Positions 22,240 through 33,457 are shown, counted from the first letter of the stretch. The stretch: DNA of 64,000 nucleotides from Monomorium pharaonis (GCF_013373865.1 NC_050474.1:8213061-8277060), one strand, 5' to 3'. Numbers and translations are program-made. Notes: generated by a model from the letters alone, not told the origin.

Positions 22240-22420
22240 GGAAAGTCGCAAACCCATGTGGTGCAGAGAATGCCTTATGCACACACACACACACACACAC
22301 CACACACATACACACGGGGGGGGTGCAAGGGGGGCCTTCGGCCCCTTTCCCGCACCCACCCCGTCCAAGTCGCTAACCCATGTGGCCTTATACTTTGCTT
22401 GCAATATACATGGGTTGCCT
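22240..22420 (+). repeat. (CA)n / GC-hairpin module, copy 2
   Basis: GTCGCAAACCCATGTGG, a (CA)n run, a G-run with GGGGCCTTCGGCCCC hairpin potential, CCCGCACCCACCCCGTC, then GTCGCTAACCCATGTGG. Same layout as the copy near 13050. Confidence 0.75.
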
Positions 22421-22422
22421 AT

Positions 22423-23778
22423 GGCTTAGTTTACATCGTCCATTTGATACGCGTATCAGGTACCATATTCGTATCAAATTCGTACTAAATATTTAGTACG
22501 CACGATGTAAACGCTGCCGGATCAATTTGGTACGAGCGTATCAAGTAGGAGTATCGTACTAAACTGATACGCGTACCAAGTAATACAAATGTCGATGTAA
22601 ACGCATAAAACGCATTTTAGAGAGAATTTAGCAATTGAGCATAACCTCAGTGCTAAAATCTAAAAACCGGTGTGAAAATGTCCCAGACAGCACCAGATAT
22701 CGTACGAATATTATACTCTCATACGTAATGTACTGTGATCATACCGAATATACGTAAAACATTCATATAACGTCTCAGTAGAATGTCATTTTGATATATC
22801 CTCAAGATAAACTTAGAATATAGCGACTGAACTTCGCAATTCCTACTGAATATACTGAGATTATATCTAATATACTCAAAACATCCGTAAAATATCCTAT
22901 GATATATCTCATGTATATCTATCACATATTTCCAAAATATCCGCGTAATATCGAAAGTGAATGTCAACGCTATTTATGATCTGTAACGTTACGCATTTTA
23001 GTCTGCCGTGTGATGCAGACACGTGGTGAAGTGTAGGGTGTGAACGTGCGAACACGAACTCACGGACAACGTGGTTTTCTCAGGAATTACGCCCAGATAA
23101 CTCTGGTATGTACATAAGATATAATATAGTAACGTAAACTATAATAATATATATATATTGTATATATACATATATTATTTAGGTTATAACCTACAATTAT
23201 CTGAGCATAATTTCCCAAAGCACCCCAGCGTATTCAACAGATATTACGCTTCATTTTTTGCGATAGCTTCCTGATGTGCGAAATGATTAATTCCTCTTCT
23301 TATTTCTTCTTGCTAATTCTGTATGTTTAATTCCTTGTTCCTTATTCCTCTCATTATGCATGAGCCCATATAATGTGAACATACTGTAGACATATTGTGA
23401 ATATACTGAAGATATACTTTAGACATACGTATAACATTCTTAAGATATATTCGGTATATTCTCATAAACTGCCAGCGAAATTCTATGGGATAAGGCAACG
23501 CGGACATAGTACGTTATGAGTATATACTCGCCATATCACAGACGTATCTCTAATATTATACAAATATTGCAATATACTTTCGCAATATCCTATTATCGTT
23601 CTCATAATCTACATGTGCTGTCTGGGGTCTTAGTAGGAGACATCAACATGAATTAAATTTGTATTATATTTTTCACAGTACATGCTTAGTACATTCGATG
23701 TAAACGCGCCCGTACTAAGGCTTTGGTGCGCACCAAACTTAATACGCGTACTAAGGTTTTGACGATGTAAACTAAGCC
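22423..23778. mobile_element. GGCTTAGTTTACATCG element, copy 2 (empty-site copy)
   Basis: 1,356 bp with the same ends and inside as 16320-21416, flanked by TAT (22420-22422, 23779-23781). It lacks both the 176-bp MITE and the Harbinger transposon, and so gives exact empty sites for both. Very few base differences from copy 1 are visible, which suggests recent spread. Non-coding. Confidence 0.88.
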
Positions 23779-23781
23779 TAT

Positions 23782-23872
23782 GTACATTGCAAGCAAAGTA
23801 AAGTCCACATGGGTTAGCGACTTGGACGGGGTGGGTGCGGGAGGGGGGCCGAAGGTCCCCCTTGCACCCCCC

Positions 23873-23909
<37 letters not shown>

Positions 23910-23955
23910 CATAAAGCATTCTTTGCACCACATGGGTTTGCGACTTTCCACGTAA
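23782..23955 (-). repeat. (CA)n / GC-hairpin module, copy 3 (inverted)
   Basis: Mirror of the module at 22240, in the right arm of the foldback: CCACATGGGTTAGCGAC, GACGGGGTGGGTGCGGG, a (GT)n run, then CCACATGGGTTTGCGAC. Confidence 0.75.
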
Positions 23956-24069
23956 AACGAGATGCTCGTAAAAATATGTATATAGACATTTGAAATTCGC
24001 GCATTTTTACCATGACTTGTGCTAAACAGAGCATGCGCTTGTGACTAAAAGCGTGAGAAAATACTCTAG

Positions 24070-24195
24070 TTTACACCGAGCACTTGGTACGTGTATCAAA
24101 TAGTAAATAACTAGTGAATGTGTTTAATCATTGGCTGATCAGCTTAAATTCACTATTTGATACGCGTATCAAGTGCTTGGTGTAAACTAGAGCTA
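24070..24195. mobile_element. Short palindromic MITE with TAGTTTACACC ends
   Basis: CTCTAGTTTACACCGAGCAC on the left is mirrored by GTGCTTGGTGTAAACTAGAG on the right. Its ends share TAGTTTACA(C/T)C and GTATCAA words with the 16320 and 22423 elements, so it may be a short relative. Target duplication unclear. Confidence 0.6.
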
Positions 24196-24402
24196 TGATC
24201 GCTGCGCATGCTCAAGTCATTACATTGCGTCGGTATGACAGGTTTCATAACCTGAATATTAGTCAACTTTAGCGATTAATATCTCGCTTCCCAGAGCAGA
24301 GCGACGCTTTTTTCTGTTAGATTCGTTCGTTTGAAGCAAAATCGAATAAGCACAACTACATCGATATTTGAATACCAGTGCCTAAACTGAATAATTATCC
24401 TG

Positions 24403-25741
24403 GGATCGAGTGGTAAGTTCGAAATAAAAGCTCGACTTGCTTATTTTTTGCATTTTCTCTCGCTTACGAGATTTTTGAAGTATTTGATTATCTGATCTTG
24501 TGGCACTATTTCTTTTGGCTTTTGATGGATTTGTTATATCGGGCTTATTGAGACAATACATATCATTGTTCAATTTCATTATATGCTTGATATATATATC
24601 GCCTATTATATTGAAATTTTTCATGCATTAATTACTTGGCATCGATATTAGAGTAACTCTAGCTTCACAAGAACACGAGAATTATTGTCACAATTGTAAT
24701 TATAAGGCTTAGTATTTCAAAATATATTTTTCTTTCCTGGGATGTATGATTCTCCTGCAGTTAATGATTTGATTAGATATAATTATTAGGATAGAATTTG
24801 TGTGGATAATCTAGATAACCTGTAACTTTTCAATTAATTATTAATATAGGTTAAGCAAATAATTATATTCCCTGTAAGTATTCTATCTCACTATTTATCT
24901 TACTTAATTTTCACCGGATATATTGCTTTCAATGGCATTCCATTGTGATAAACACGGCTGTCCTTGAAGTATTTACACTTGATCTTTGTTGTTGGAAGTT
25001 TCTATTATTGATGAGGCCCAACATTCCTTCTATATAATTTCTGATACTATATTTTGTATACTATTTCAAATTATTTTATTACTTTATTCACATCTGTTGG
25101 AGCCTTCAATTCTGTTATTCCTTGCTTGGTATTAATTTGGATACTGAGTTGAAGATTACCTGATTTAATGAGTTAAATTTAAGCGTATATTCTACTCCTT
25201 AATTAAGAGTTTCTCCTTAATTATAAGATAATATCTTTGTGTATGTTTGATATTTTTGCTGTGATTTTTATTATTCCTTATTATTAATTGAAATAACGAA
25301 TTTCAAAAGGATTTTGATCTGAAACAAACTAAATATTATGTGTAATACTAATTAAGGATTCGATAAAGGATCAATTTTGCACATGTGGCCCTTATAAAAG
25401 AATATTTGGTTTGTGAAAGCAATCTTTTCACGCTATATATTTTGGCGTCTGTTGTTTTTGTTATATTTCAAATTATATTGGTGTGCTTTTCACATTTGAT
25501 GGAATTATTGAGCTTAATGTCCCTTATTTGGTTGCTACTCGGATACTGAATTATAGTTCCACCACTTCGGTGAATTAAATTTGGTGAAATAGTTTATTCT
25601 GTGATTTATATTCTACAAAGTTTTAAGAATCAATTTCTAATATAGCTTGTAATTTTATTATTGCTCTTTTATATTGATCGAGTTTATTAAATTAAATTTC
25701 AGATAAGAGTTTATCATGTTATAAATTAAAATATATTTACA
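24403..25741 (+). other. Probable 5' region of retrotransposon 2; no gene seen
   Basis: AT-rich, with only short open frames. Its position directly before ORF1 makes a long 5' UTR plausible, but no boundary or promoter motif is clear. Confidence 0.4.
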
Positions 25742-26218
25742 ATGCCTAATAAAAATAAGAAAAAGGATAAAAATCAGAATTCTGATAAAAGTGTGAAATC
25801 CAATAATCAACTAACTGTCACAAAGAGACCGCACTCTGAAGTCTCTCCGGACAGTAGTCCTTTGGTGGGAGAGATGTTCGCTGAATCCTATGAATCCACA
25901 ATAAATGAATCTAATCCGATTCAAATACAATCACAGAATATCCCGACATCTAATACAGTCATTGGCACCGACAGGTTTGGGTGATACTACTTCCCTTCCC
26001 TCTCCACTCTCAATCAACTCGGGACCGGTTCCATCAGACTTACAAGGGGACCTTACGGGTCATGGGTCATCGATTTTTTTCATACTTATAGGATTTGAAG
26101 ATCAATACCCGGACTTCAATTTCTTAAAGCAGTACGATGCGCTTCTCAAAAATACTCGAGAAAATCGATTTTGAAGATTTCCGATATCTTTAAGTACAGA
26201 AAATTTTGACGTATTGTT

Positions 26219-26295
26219 AGAGCAGCTCGTAGCCGAGCGCACAGAGCTCTAGTTTCGTAAGCGCGGAGTTGCTGGTTCGATTCTCGCTGGTCCCA
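26219..26295 (+). tRNA. tRNA-like sequence, left arm (probably not functional)
   Basis: Contains an A-box-like GTAGCCGAGCGCAC and a B box GGTTCGATTC at tRNA-like distance, followed closely by a T-run that could stop Pol III. The cloverleaf is imperfect in the anticodon arm. Best seen as a tRNA-derived Pol III unit within a foldback. Confidence 0.45.
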
Positions 26296-26864
26296 ATTTT
26301 TTTTTAATAAGTCAATGTAGTTTTTTTAAAATTGTATATCTTAACATTTATCAAATTGAAATGCTAATTAATTATTAAATATTTATTTGTTATTTTTTAA
26401 ATAAAAATTAACATCCCTTTATTTTTATTTAACGGTAAAGTACGAATAGCACAGCATCTGCTCTCTCGGAACCTTTACTTCTTCCACTTTTTGCAAGGCT
26501 GTTCTTTGTTCACGATTAGATGCGAAAGCATGAGGATCGACCAGGATCGACTTACAATAAACTCGACTTGTAAACTCCGACTAACGTGTTAAAAATACAG
26601 CGTAAAATGTAAGCGATAAAATAACTGAATATTATTTGTACATATTTTTGCATTTAGCAATAAGACGTTTTCCATTTTTGTACCAAATTTTAATTTATTA
26701 TAAATATTCGCATTTTCAAGCAAGTGGTAATTAAAAATAAAAAGTTGTTAATTTTTATTTAAAAAATAACGAATAAATATTTAATAATTAATTAGCATTT
26801 CAATTTGATAAATGTTAAGATATAGGATTTAAAAAAAACTCCATTGACTTATTAAAAAAAAAAT

Positions 26865-26940
26865 GGGGGCAGAGCGAGAATCGAACCAGCGACTTCGCGC
26901 TTACTAAACTAGAGCTCTGTGCGCTCGGCTACGAGCGACT
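26865..26940 (-). tRNA. tRNA-like sequence, right arm (probably not functional)
   Basis: Minus-strand counterpart of the block at 26219: A-box-like GTAGCCGAGCGCAC, B box GGTTCGATTC, ending CTGCCCCC before a T-run. It differs from the left copy at several bases, so the two arms have diverged or been converted only in part. Confidence 0.45.
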
Positions 26941-28794
26941 CTGACGATAGGTCAAAATTTTCTGTACTTAAAGATATCGGAAATCTTCAAAATCGATTTT
27001 CTCGAGTATTTTTGAGAAGCGCATCGTACTGCTTTAGGAAATTGATGTCCGGGTACTGATCTTTAAATCTTATAAGTATGAAAAAAATCGATGACCCATG
27101 ACCCATAAGGTCCTCTTGTTAGTGCAATCTGTAGATATGCCTCGGGACTCTCAGTCTGTTGATCCGAAGGGTAAAGCTCCGCTCCTTTCTCAGACTATTC
27201 CTGTTGGATCTTCTCTGGGACATAAGCATCTGTCAGTGCGTTCTCAGTTTATCAATTCACAAAGATGTAATAATAAATATTCCTCAAATAGTCTACCACT
27301 TTTCATGGTCCACATGGAAGGCGTTTCAGATAATTGCGAGTCCAATTTGGGAAACTTGCACTCTATGAGTCTTGGTAGGTTATTGTGTTCTAAATTTAAT
27401 TATGTTAAAGAAATTAAGAGACTCGGGAGAAATATTATTAAGATAATTTTTACTTCATATATCGAAGCTAATAAGATGGTGGAAGCTTCCCCTGATCTTT
27501 TTAAAGATTCAATTGCTTACATTTCCAACCATTGTATATATAGAATAGGTGTAGTCAGAAATGTTAACATTGAATTATCAATATAGGAAATTTTGGATGG
27601 AATTGCAGGGCGAGCCGGTTAAGATTTATAAGATAGAAAGACTTAAAACAAGAGACCCATTGAATCATGAATCTCTCACTGATACACACTCAATTAAGGT
27701 CTGGTTTGAGGATACCTTATTACCGGAGTATATTTGTATTTGGAGAGTTAAATGCTCGGTCAGTCCATTTATTAATAGAGTTAGGAAATGTCTCATCTGC
27801 TCTAGGTAGGGTCACTGCTTATGCTTGCAGAGGGACCCCCACCTGTAGCAGATGCGATGAAGCTCATAAATCCGAAACTTGTTATAGCATAACAGTTAGA
27901 TGTACTAACTGTAAGGGGAATCACCATTCATTCGATATTAATTGCCCGGTATTTGCGAAATTTTAGATTATTAATACAAACATGGCATTTTGCAATACGG
28001 ATAGAAGAAATGCAATTAAACTATTGAAAATTAAGAATATTACATCACCATTGATGGCACAAAATGTATTTAAATCTTCCGCTTTTAAGGGTTGGTCCCT
28101 TGTGGGTTCTGGTCGATCCACCATAAAAACAAAAATAAATCACGAACCCCAAATGCAACTAGAAAGTTTGGCTAAAAAATACACAACTATTAATGACTCG
28201 GTCAATATCATTGATATACCTTTCAATAAAATAAAACATAAGTCTAAACGAATCCGTATGAACAGTGAACCAATCATTGGCTCTGTTAAACTGGATAACC
28301 TAAAATCTAAAAGTCAAAAACAGCCTCCTTGGAGTAAAGACTCTTTATTAAATATTAATACGGATATGCCGGATAGCTCTCATAATCCTGAGTCGTTTAA
28401 TTCATATCCACATCGAGAAGCTCTGTCTGCTAATTTTGAAGGATCCGTTTCCAGTTTGGAGGAGGGATCTATTTTGAATAAATTAAATTTATATAACTCA
28501 CAGGAAATTTCTCAAGACCCTAGAAGTCAACCCTTAGTGGGAATTATATTAAACGATATATATATGTTACTGAAAGAAAATAAAAGCTTTTCTGACATAA
28601 AAGCTGAAATTCTCAACTATATTTATAACATTAAACTTTAAGCATTATATTAATCATAACTCTGTATTTAAAACTATAATTAATCAACTTATAAATTTGT
28701 ATAATTATTATTTTATCTTTTAGTTTTTTTTTTAGTGATTATATAATTCGTTAAGTGGTCTTTAGTCTCGATCAAGTCCTTCTTCCAATATATT

Positions 28795-30962
28795 ATGAGT
28801 CTAAAAGTCCTGCAATGGAACTGCCGTGTTTTGCATGGAAAGTTTGCTGAAATGTCTAATTTAATCTTGAGTTATGATATAGTGTGTTTACAAGAGACTT
28901 GGTTAAAAACTGAAGATTATTTCAACTTTAGACATTTTGCTACTTTTAGAGTTGATCGATTAAATAATACAACTGGTGGAGGGGTCGCCATCATATGCAA
29001 AAGATCTTGGGATCCTATTCGTATTGATATCTTTACTCCGCATTCTTTTAATATTGATATTGTTATGATTAAGATAAAATTAAAAGATATCTTTTTGTTT
29101 ATCACATCAATTTATAACCCGCCCAGTAATAATACTAATAAAGCTAAATGGAAATTTCTATTAAATTATCTATCTCAAATCTGCTCTCAATATCCTCTCT
29201 TGATCTGTGGGGACCTTAACACTCAGCATGCAAGTTGGGGTTCTTCATTAACCAATTCTTGTGGAAATGCTCTTAATGAAATCATTCATTTATCTGATTT
29301 TGTTTATTTAAACGATGGTTCACCCACAAGAGTCTCAGCTAATTCTAATCACCATAGCGTACCAGACTTGTCTCTGGTTTCATCTCATTTTGATTCTCAC
29401 TGTTTTTGGTCTTTGTTAGAGGAATCACTCGGGAGTGATCACATACCTATTGTAATCAACATTAATACCAGTAGTAATACTCAGAATTATGCATATAATC
29501 GTCCCAAATTAATATATAAACATTTTGATAAACTTTTATTCTCAAGATTTTGTGATGAGTATTTTAGTAGTATAAGGCCCGGTTCCACAACTCACGATTA
29601 ACTGCTAACGGGAGGTTAATAGATTTTCTGTCTCTCCTTAGATAATAATATAGAGAAAGATAGGTAGTCGATTAATCTCCCGTTAGCAGTTAACCATGAG
29701 TTGTGGAACCGGGCCTTACTGAATTACCAGATTTGGTAGGCAGTGAAATATATGACTTATGGTATTCAGGTGTTATTAATTGCGCTTATAAGGCGGGTAT
29801 CAGGTCCTCGGACAAAGAGGGTAATGTTAAGTTTTTTGATAATACGTCGAGCAAATGGAACTTTTATAGACCAGTTATCTCTAAGGGTATCTCTAATCAG
29901 CCTTGGTGGGATACTGAGTGTTCTATGGCGGTCGCTGACAGACTTAAAGCCTTTAGGACATTAAAGAATCATCCAAATAGATTAAACCTACTTGCATATC
30001 GAGAAGCTTCTAATGCAGCAAGAAAATTGATTTCAAAGAAAAAATCACAAAATTTCAAAAATTTTGTCGAGGCAATAGGACATAATCTCAATTCAAATAC
30101 ATTTTGGAATACCATTAATAAGTTTAAGAATAGCGCTTTTTTTCAATCAAAGGATCACTTTAATATTTCTAGACTTGAAAAAATTGAAACGGTTATTAAC
30201 AAGGTGGCTCCTCATTGGTGCGATTCCCCTTTTTCGAATATACAACAGTGCAATTCAATCTCATTGTTTGACGAACCATTCCAGTTTTATGAGCTATGTG
30301 ATGCGATCAAGGCTTCTAGGATTGGATCTGCGGCTGGTCCGGATCTTCTGGATAATCGTCTTCTCAAAGAGTTGCCTTCTTCCGCTTTGAGGATTTTACT
30401 TCATTCTTTCAATACTATAATTATAGATGGTTCGTTTCCTTCCTCGTGGAAGAAATACGATATAAGGTTGATTCCGAAACCTTTCAACAACGGATACAGG
30501 CCGATTTCTCTAGCCTCATCCACATTGAAGATTTTCGAAAAACTAATTAATAAAAAATTCGATAGATTCATTGAATTGGAAATTTTACTTTCTACATCCC
30601 AGTGCGGCTTCAGAAGAGGCCGCTCTGGAGATGATTGTCCATCCATCCTTAATATTGATATCTACAAAGCATTTATGAAGGGAGAAATGGTTGGTGCCCT
30701 CTTTCTTGATATCGAGGGAGCATACGATAATATTATACCTCAGATGTTATTTGACAATCTGAATCGATTGAGAATGCCTGATGGATATAAAGCCTTCTTT
30801 TTAAATTTTCTTAAACCTAGATCAGTTGATTTCTACGAGTCAGGACAATTTATTTCTCGACGTCTGATAGGTAAAGGCCTTCCGCAGGGATCGGTGCTGA
30901 GCCCTATTCTATTCAATATCTACATCAGTAACTGTCTAAATCATATCTTAATAAGATTCTAA
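28795..30962 (+). pseudogene. Retrotransposon 2 ORF2: endonuclease and truncated RT
   Basis: The endonuclease block (28795-29573) shows VLQWNCR, CLQETWL, GGGVAIICK, LLICGDLNTQHASWGS and GSDHIPIV. The MITE at 29574-29717 then interrupts it and shifts the frame. The RT block (from about 29716) shows GYRPISLAS, SQCGFRRGRS, ALFLDIEGAYDNI and LPQGSVLSPILFN. The frame then runs into a DNA element and stops at 30960, so the YADD motif and any RNase H are missing. The product would be an inactive fragment. Confidence 0.82.
29574..29717. mobile_element. 144-bp palindromic MITE
   Basis: AAGGCCCGGTTCCACAACTC on the left, mirrored on the right (GAGTTGTGGAACCGGGCCTT), with TTAACTGC-type inner words. It interrupts retrotransposon 2 ORF2. 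The flanking bases form TAA/TTA with the ends, so the exact duplication is not certain. Confidence 0.75.
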
Positions 30963-31557
30963 GGGTGACGTCCCATGGCGCGTATTGCGATACGCGCGTA
31001 TCGGGCGTATTAAATTTCGACCAATGACAGACGATCCGCCGTTTTTGATACGTTGACGATTCGCGAAAATTCATAATCGAGCGGATCGCACACATACATA
31101 TGCACAGTCATATATTGTTACATGGCGTGTGCACTGGGCGGTGTATATATTTACTTCTTTTTACTATAACCTCTTCAGATTTATGAGTACTACGCGTGCT
31201 ACTCCTTCTTGTCACCTTTTGTGTACTTTTTATGGGCACGAAAAGGTTGGAAATGGCCACGCATGCTTGTGTGTGTGTATGTTCGATACGCTGAAATGTG
31301 GCTCTTATGTCCCATGGAGCGGATTACGCGGAAGCAGAATCAGCGGATCACTAATCACGGGATCGTTCTAATAGAACCTTTTTAAAAATTCTGTTGAAAC
31401 AGTCCCATGACTGGTGATCCGCTCGTTCCGCTTCCGCGTAATCCACTTCATGGGACATAAGAGACATATTTCGGCGTACTGAAAGCAGCGGAATATCTGT
31501 GATTGATTGCAGAGTTTAATACGCGCGTATCGCAATACGCGCCATGGGACGTCACCC
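30963..31557. mobile_element. Palindromic element with GGGTGACGTCCCATG ends
   Basis: The left end GGGTGACGTCCCATGGCGCG is mirrored at the right (CGCGCCATGGGACGTCACCC). TAA and TTA flank it. A smaller palindrome of the 31561-type lies inside (31309-31456). It truncates retrotransposon 2. Confidence 0.7.
31309..31456. mobile_element. Inner GTCCCATG palindrome
   Basis: GTCCCATGGAGCGGATTACG is mirrored by CGTAATCCACTTCATGGGAC. The interior is an older, more diverged copy of the MITE at 31561-31722. Confidence 0.6.
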
Positions 31558-31560
31558 TTA

Positions 31561-31722
31561 GGGTGCGGTCCCATGAAGCGGATTATGCGGAAGCGGAACG
31601 AGCGGATCACCAATCGCGGGATCATTCTGATAGAACTCTTTTAAAGATTCCGTCGAAACGGTCCTGTGATTGGTGATCCGCTCGTTCCGCTTCCGCATAA
31701 TCCGCTCCATGGGACCCCACCC
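31561..31722. mobile_element. 162-bp MITE with TTA duplication
   Basis: Ends GGGTGCGGTCCCATGAAGC and GCTCCATGGGACCCCACCC, with TTA on both sides (31558-31560, 31723-31725). Interior words GGATCACCAATC are mirrored. Harbinger-type duplication; non-coding. Confidence 0.8.
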
Positions 31723-31725
31723 TTA

Positions 31726-32030
31726 GAATCTAATCCACTAATTTCTATATTCCGATAATTGTACATATTTTGTAATACGTCATATTGTTTAAATAAATAA
31801 CAAAATATATATAACTCAATGTTATTATTATTTAAATAATTTAATTTTTCTTTTTTTATTTTATTAATAATTTTACTAAATCTCAAGATTTTAATTTTGG
31901 CGCTATTGAAGAGTGGGGGGATTTATTAGGAAGGCCTCCGAGCTGGTAGATAGCTCTGAAACTCGGACACTTGTGCTCTTATGGCAGCTTCCACTCTATC
32001 TGATCCTCTTTGGGAAAAGCTAAGTATCAT
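31726..32030. other. Unassigned sequence
   Basis: AT-rich, then a less AT-rich stretch (31915-32030). It may be the far 3' end of retrotransposon 2, but nothing recognisable supports that. Confidence 0.35.
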
Positions 32031-32038
32031 GTGGTATC

Positions 32039-32543
32039 CAGTGATGGGAACTCGCGAGATATTCCGCGCGGCAGGCGCGTTTGTGCGCATGCGTGAGGTG
32101 ACGTATCAGTACTTTTTCAGTGACGGTTGTAGGTACTATATCGGGTGCCTACAAGGGTCCAAACATGCGTATAAGTGGCTGTATTTTATTTTTATTATAT
32201 GTTGTTTTAATGCACCATATTTATTATGTTCAATTTTAGTGCAAAAATGCTAATAAGATTTTTACAAGTTTCTTATAATAAATGTTGATATTTATGTAAT
32301 AAATCGGCTATAATTGTTACAAAAAAATATATTAAATAAATAAAATTTATTATTGTTCATAAGTGGGATTTTGTTTTAATATAAAATATTAATAAAAACT
32401 TTTCTCTTTACAATATTTTTCACATTCTTTTATCGATGAATATTAGGACCTTTACAGTACCACTAAATATATACGTTAATGCGCTGCGCCGCTGTTGCTT
32501 AGATGCGCGTGCGCGAGAAATATCTCGCGAGTTCCCATCACTG
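32039..32543. mobile_element. Non-autonomous hAT element, 505 bp
   Basis: Ends CAGTGATGGGAACTCGCGAG and its mirrored form, flanked by an exact 8-bp repeat GTGGTATC (32031-32038, 32544-32551). CAGTG ends plus 8-bp duplication are diagnostic of hAT. AT-rich inside, no transposase. Confidence 0.9.
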
Positions 32544-32744
32544 GTGGTATCATGAGCGATACTGAAAAACAGCAGAGCGTTTAAAATCTGAATCCACCAC
32601 ATCAGGCTATAAAAATCATTTGAAAAATTACAAAACGAGAGTGGCAGGATATTGTCCCTCCAAGGACAAAAGTCATACGTGTCGCATATCCACCTGAGAT
32701 TTGGCACATTAAACTTTCTTAAAAAAAAGGGGGGGGGATTCTAA

Positions 32745-32905
32745 CCTGGTGAGTAGTCAACTTTAACGATTAATATTTCGCTAAATGAGGCAGAGCGACG
32801 CTTTTTTTCTGCTAGATTCTTTCATTTCGTGCAAAAACCCGTTGAATGAGCATAATTTTATTGATTTTAAAAAGTAGGTCTTCTAAACTGAACAATTACC
32901 GCTGG
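32745..32905 (-). mobile_element. Solo arm of the AGGTAATTATTCAG foldback family
   Basis: Matches the right arm at 24250-24400: AACTTTAACGATTAATAT, GAGCGACGCTTTTTT, TTCGTGCAAAA, GAGCATAATTTTATTGAT, then TTCTAAACTGAACAATTACC. No left arm is found nearby. Confidence 0.6.
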
Positions 32906-32910
32906 CTTAA

Positions 32911-33457
32911 GAGGATGCTAAAGCCGTGTGTTTTACCGACATTCTGTTTAATCACTTAATTTTGAATTGAATTTACAGAATTGATAATCCTTTTACACTT
33001 TTAAAGTACGTACACAAATGAACCCAGGGACGATTAGATAAAGACCAAAAATGCAAAAAATTTTTTAAAGTTTATTTGTTCATAAAACTATTTGCTTCAA
33101 AATACAAGTTATGTAGCTTACGTACAAATGAATGGTGTTCCCGGGTTTGGAATAGATTGAGGAATAAGATTATAATCGTCAAATTACGATTACAAGTCGT
33201 ACAAAAAAGATATTTTAAAAATAAATGCGCTTAAATGAATAAAATTTTTGATCACATAAATATGTTTTTTTACGGCTTGTAAACGTAATTTGACAAATAT
33301 AGTCTTATTCCTTCTATTCCAAACTGCGAGACACCATTTATTTGTAAGTATAAGCTATATAACTTGTATTTTAAAGCAAATTTTTTCATGAACAAGGATA
33401 AATAATGACTCTGCATTATCGACCTCAATCAAGTTTGATGGGCAGTTTAGCATCCTC
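32911..33457. mobile_element. 547-bp foldback element flanked by TTAA
   Basis: GAGGATGCTAAA at the left is mirrored by TTTAGCATCCTC at the right, with TTAA on both sides (32907-32910, 33458-33461). Long inner arms are mirrored about 33220. A TTAA duplication fits piggyBac or Kolobok mobilisation. Non-coding. Confidence 0.7.

Larger units (their letters stand above)
21823..24402. mobile_element. Foldback element with AGGTAATTATTCAG ends
   Basis: Left arm begins AGGTAATTATTCAGTTTAGG at 21823; the right arm ends with its mirrored form near 24402. Each arm contains the conserved block CTTATTCGATGC...GCGTCGC...AATCGTTAAAGTTG and, nearer the centre, one (CA)n module, in opposite orientations. The palindrome centre is occupied by the element at 22423-23778, and the right arm also carries a MITE at about 24070. 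Non-coding. Related arms occur at 32745, 61776 and, diverged, 8306. Confidence 0.7.
26048..27114. mobile_element. Foldback element with tRNA-like sequence in both arms
   Basis: The left arm starts GGACCTTACGGGTCATGGG and the right arm ends with the mirrored CCCATGACCCATAAGGTCC. The arms are about 250 bp each, and each holds a tRNA-like block (26219-26295 plus, 26865-26940 minus). The centre is AT-rich with a GCG-poor stretch and no coding frame. It splits ORF1 of retrotransposon 2. Confidence 0.75.
25742..28641 (+). pseudogene. Retrotransposon 2 ORF1 (Gag-like, broken)
   Basis: Starts with a Lys-rich segment (MPNKNKKKDKNQ), is interrupted by the foldback at 26048-27114, and resumes at about 27117. 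Two frame changes (near 27570-27600 and near 27800) separate the middle from the Cys-rich knuckles (CLICSR..., CSRCDEAHKSETC, CTNCKGNHHSFDINC). An in-frame TAG at 27964 follows; the same frame then runs to 28641 as a Ser/Lys-rich tail. It would have bound element RNA. The overall order matches ORF1 of retrotransposon 1. Confidence 0.75.
25742..30959 (+). mobile_element. Non-LTR retrotransposon 2 (broken)
   Basis: ORF1 with zinc knuckles (25742-28641) then ORF2 with endonuclease and RT (28795-30959). It is cut by a foldback element at 26048-27114, by a MITE at 29574-29717 and, at its 3' side, by MITEs from 30960 on. The RT is lost just after LPQGSVLSPIL, before the YADD motif, and I could not find the rest beyond the MITEs. 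Confidence 0.8.

Noticed and set aside
26219..26295. Functional tRNA gene
   Set aside because: The boxes are good but the cloverleaf is not, and a mirrored copy in a foldback element explains it better.
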